15,000 bases of DNA from Symbiodinium natans (taxonomy: Eukaryota > Sar > Dinophyceae > Suessiales > Symbiodiniaceae). Made by a program: the position numbers and the translations under genes. The stretch covers positions 1 to 15,000 of the forward strand of contig CAJNDS010000475.1 of assembly GCA_905221605.1 (NCBI GenBank), in the 5' to 3' direction. The notes below the pieces were generated by a model. That model did not search any database. It saw only the letters and a list, made by a program, of their open reading frames with translations, and had not been told where the DNA came from. Below, piece by piece: positions 14,857 through 15,000 of the stretch (position 1 is its first letter; every line of letters starts with the position of its first letter).

Positions 14857-15000
14857 ATGGCAGACCTTCACCCCGTTCTCAGCCGTGAACAGGCAATGGA
14901 GGTACTTCTTGAGTCTCTATTCCTACCGCTGCCGGTTTACCCTACAACTCCATCTGGTGTCGCCGCAGCAAGCAATCTGGACCTGGCATCCTCACGCACC
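14857..15000 (+). CDS. Tandem-family helical protein, member 4, 3' partial (48 aa seen)
   Basis: The window ends inside this gene. The ATG is in a good context (CCCATGG) 13 nt after hairpin T. Over its first 29 residues it matches the gene starting at 11777 at 23 positions (MADLHPVLSREQAMEVLL against MEALPPVLSRDKTMEVLL, then the identical ESLFLPLPVYP), so it is a closer relative of member 2 than member 3 is. The array evidently continues beyond the window. Confidence 0.8.
   Translation, partial: MADLHPVLSREQAMEVLLESLFLPLPVYPTTPSGVAAASNLDLASSRT

Overview
The window looks like nuclear DNA of a dinoflagellate, probably a member of the Suessiales/Symbiodiniaceae. The reasons are: (a) the first gene encodes a LINE-type reverse transcriptase with an 'LRPLGIIRPDGK ... 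PQFAYIPGRGIADAQLRV ... RGIKQGCKLAPSLFSLV ... FADD' layout and downstream C2H2 fingers, which I associate with dinoflagellate non-LTR elements; (b) ten consecutive genes all lie on the + strand; (c) every gene is one uninterrupted reading frame. The assignment rests on recognition by eye, not on a search. No rRNA, tRNA, CRISPR or bacterial insertion sequence was seen.

Layout: <3-3389 reverse transcriptase with zinc fingers and a C-terminal ubiquitin-specific-protease-like domain (5' end outside the window); 3479-4552 unknown basic/helical protein; 5007-5270 small Cys/His-rich protein; 5513-7399 unknown protein with a disordered N-terminal half; 7767-8675 dual-specificity-type phosphatase (HCx5RS signature); 9008-9739 Pro/Ser-rich disordered protein; then a tandem family of paralogous helical proteins at 10135-11376, 11777-13057, 13421-14659 and 14857->15000.

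The outstanding feature is a family of about 20 short hairpins with the core CGAGTGAGGTCNCCTCCTG, all in the same orientation as the genes. The loop-proximal part is nearly invariant: GAGG pairs with CCTC around a TCN triloop, AG pairs with CT below it, and there are two 5'-side bulges. The outer stems differ completely in sequence from copy to copy yet stay self-complementary (up to 13 bp). Placement is not random. All nine stop codons in the window have a hairpin overlapping them or starting within about 32 nt. Most start codons have a second hairpin 5 to 44 nt upstream. Each gene is therefore bracketed as hairpin-ATG-ORF-stop-hairpin, and two genes (7767-8675, 10135-11376) take their TGA stop from the conserved hairpin core. 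Four further copies lie inside coding regions and are translated without breaking the frame.

How the parts may work together is inference. The single orientation, conserved loop, covarying stems and placement at gene ends suggest an RNA-level punctuation signal (processing of a polycistronic transcript or binding of a shared protein). A mobile-cassette boundary, possibly read by the reverse transcriptase, is the alternative. I do not know of a described system with this arrangement.
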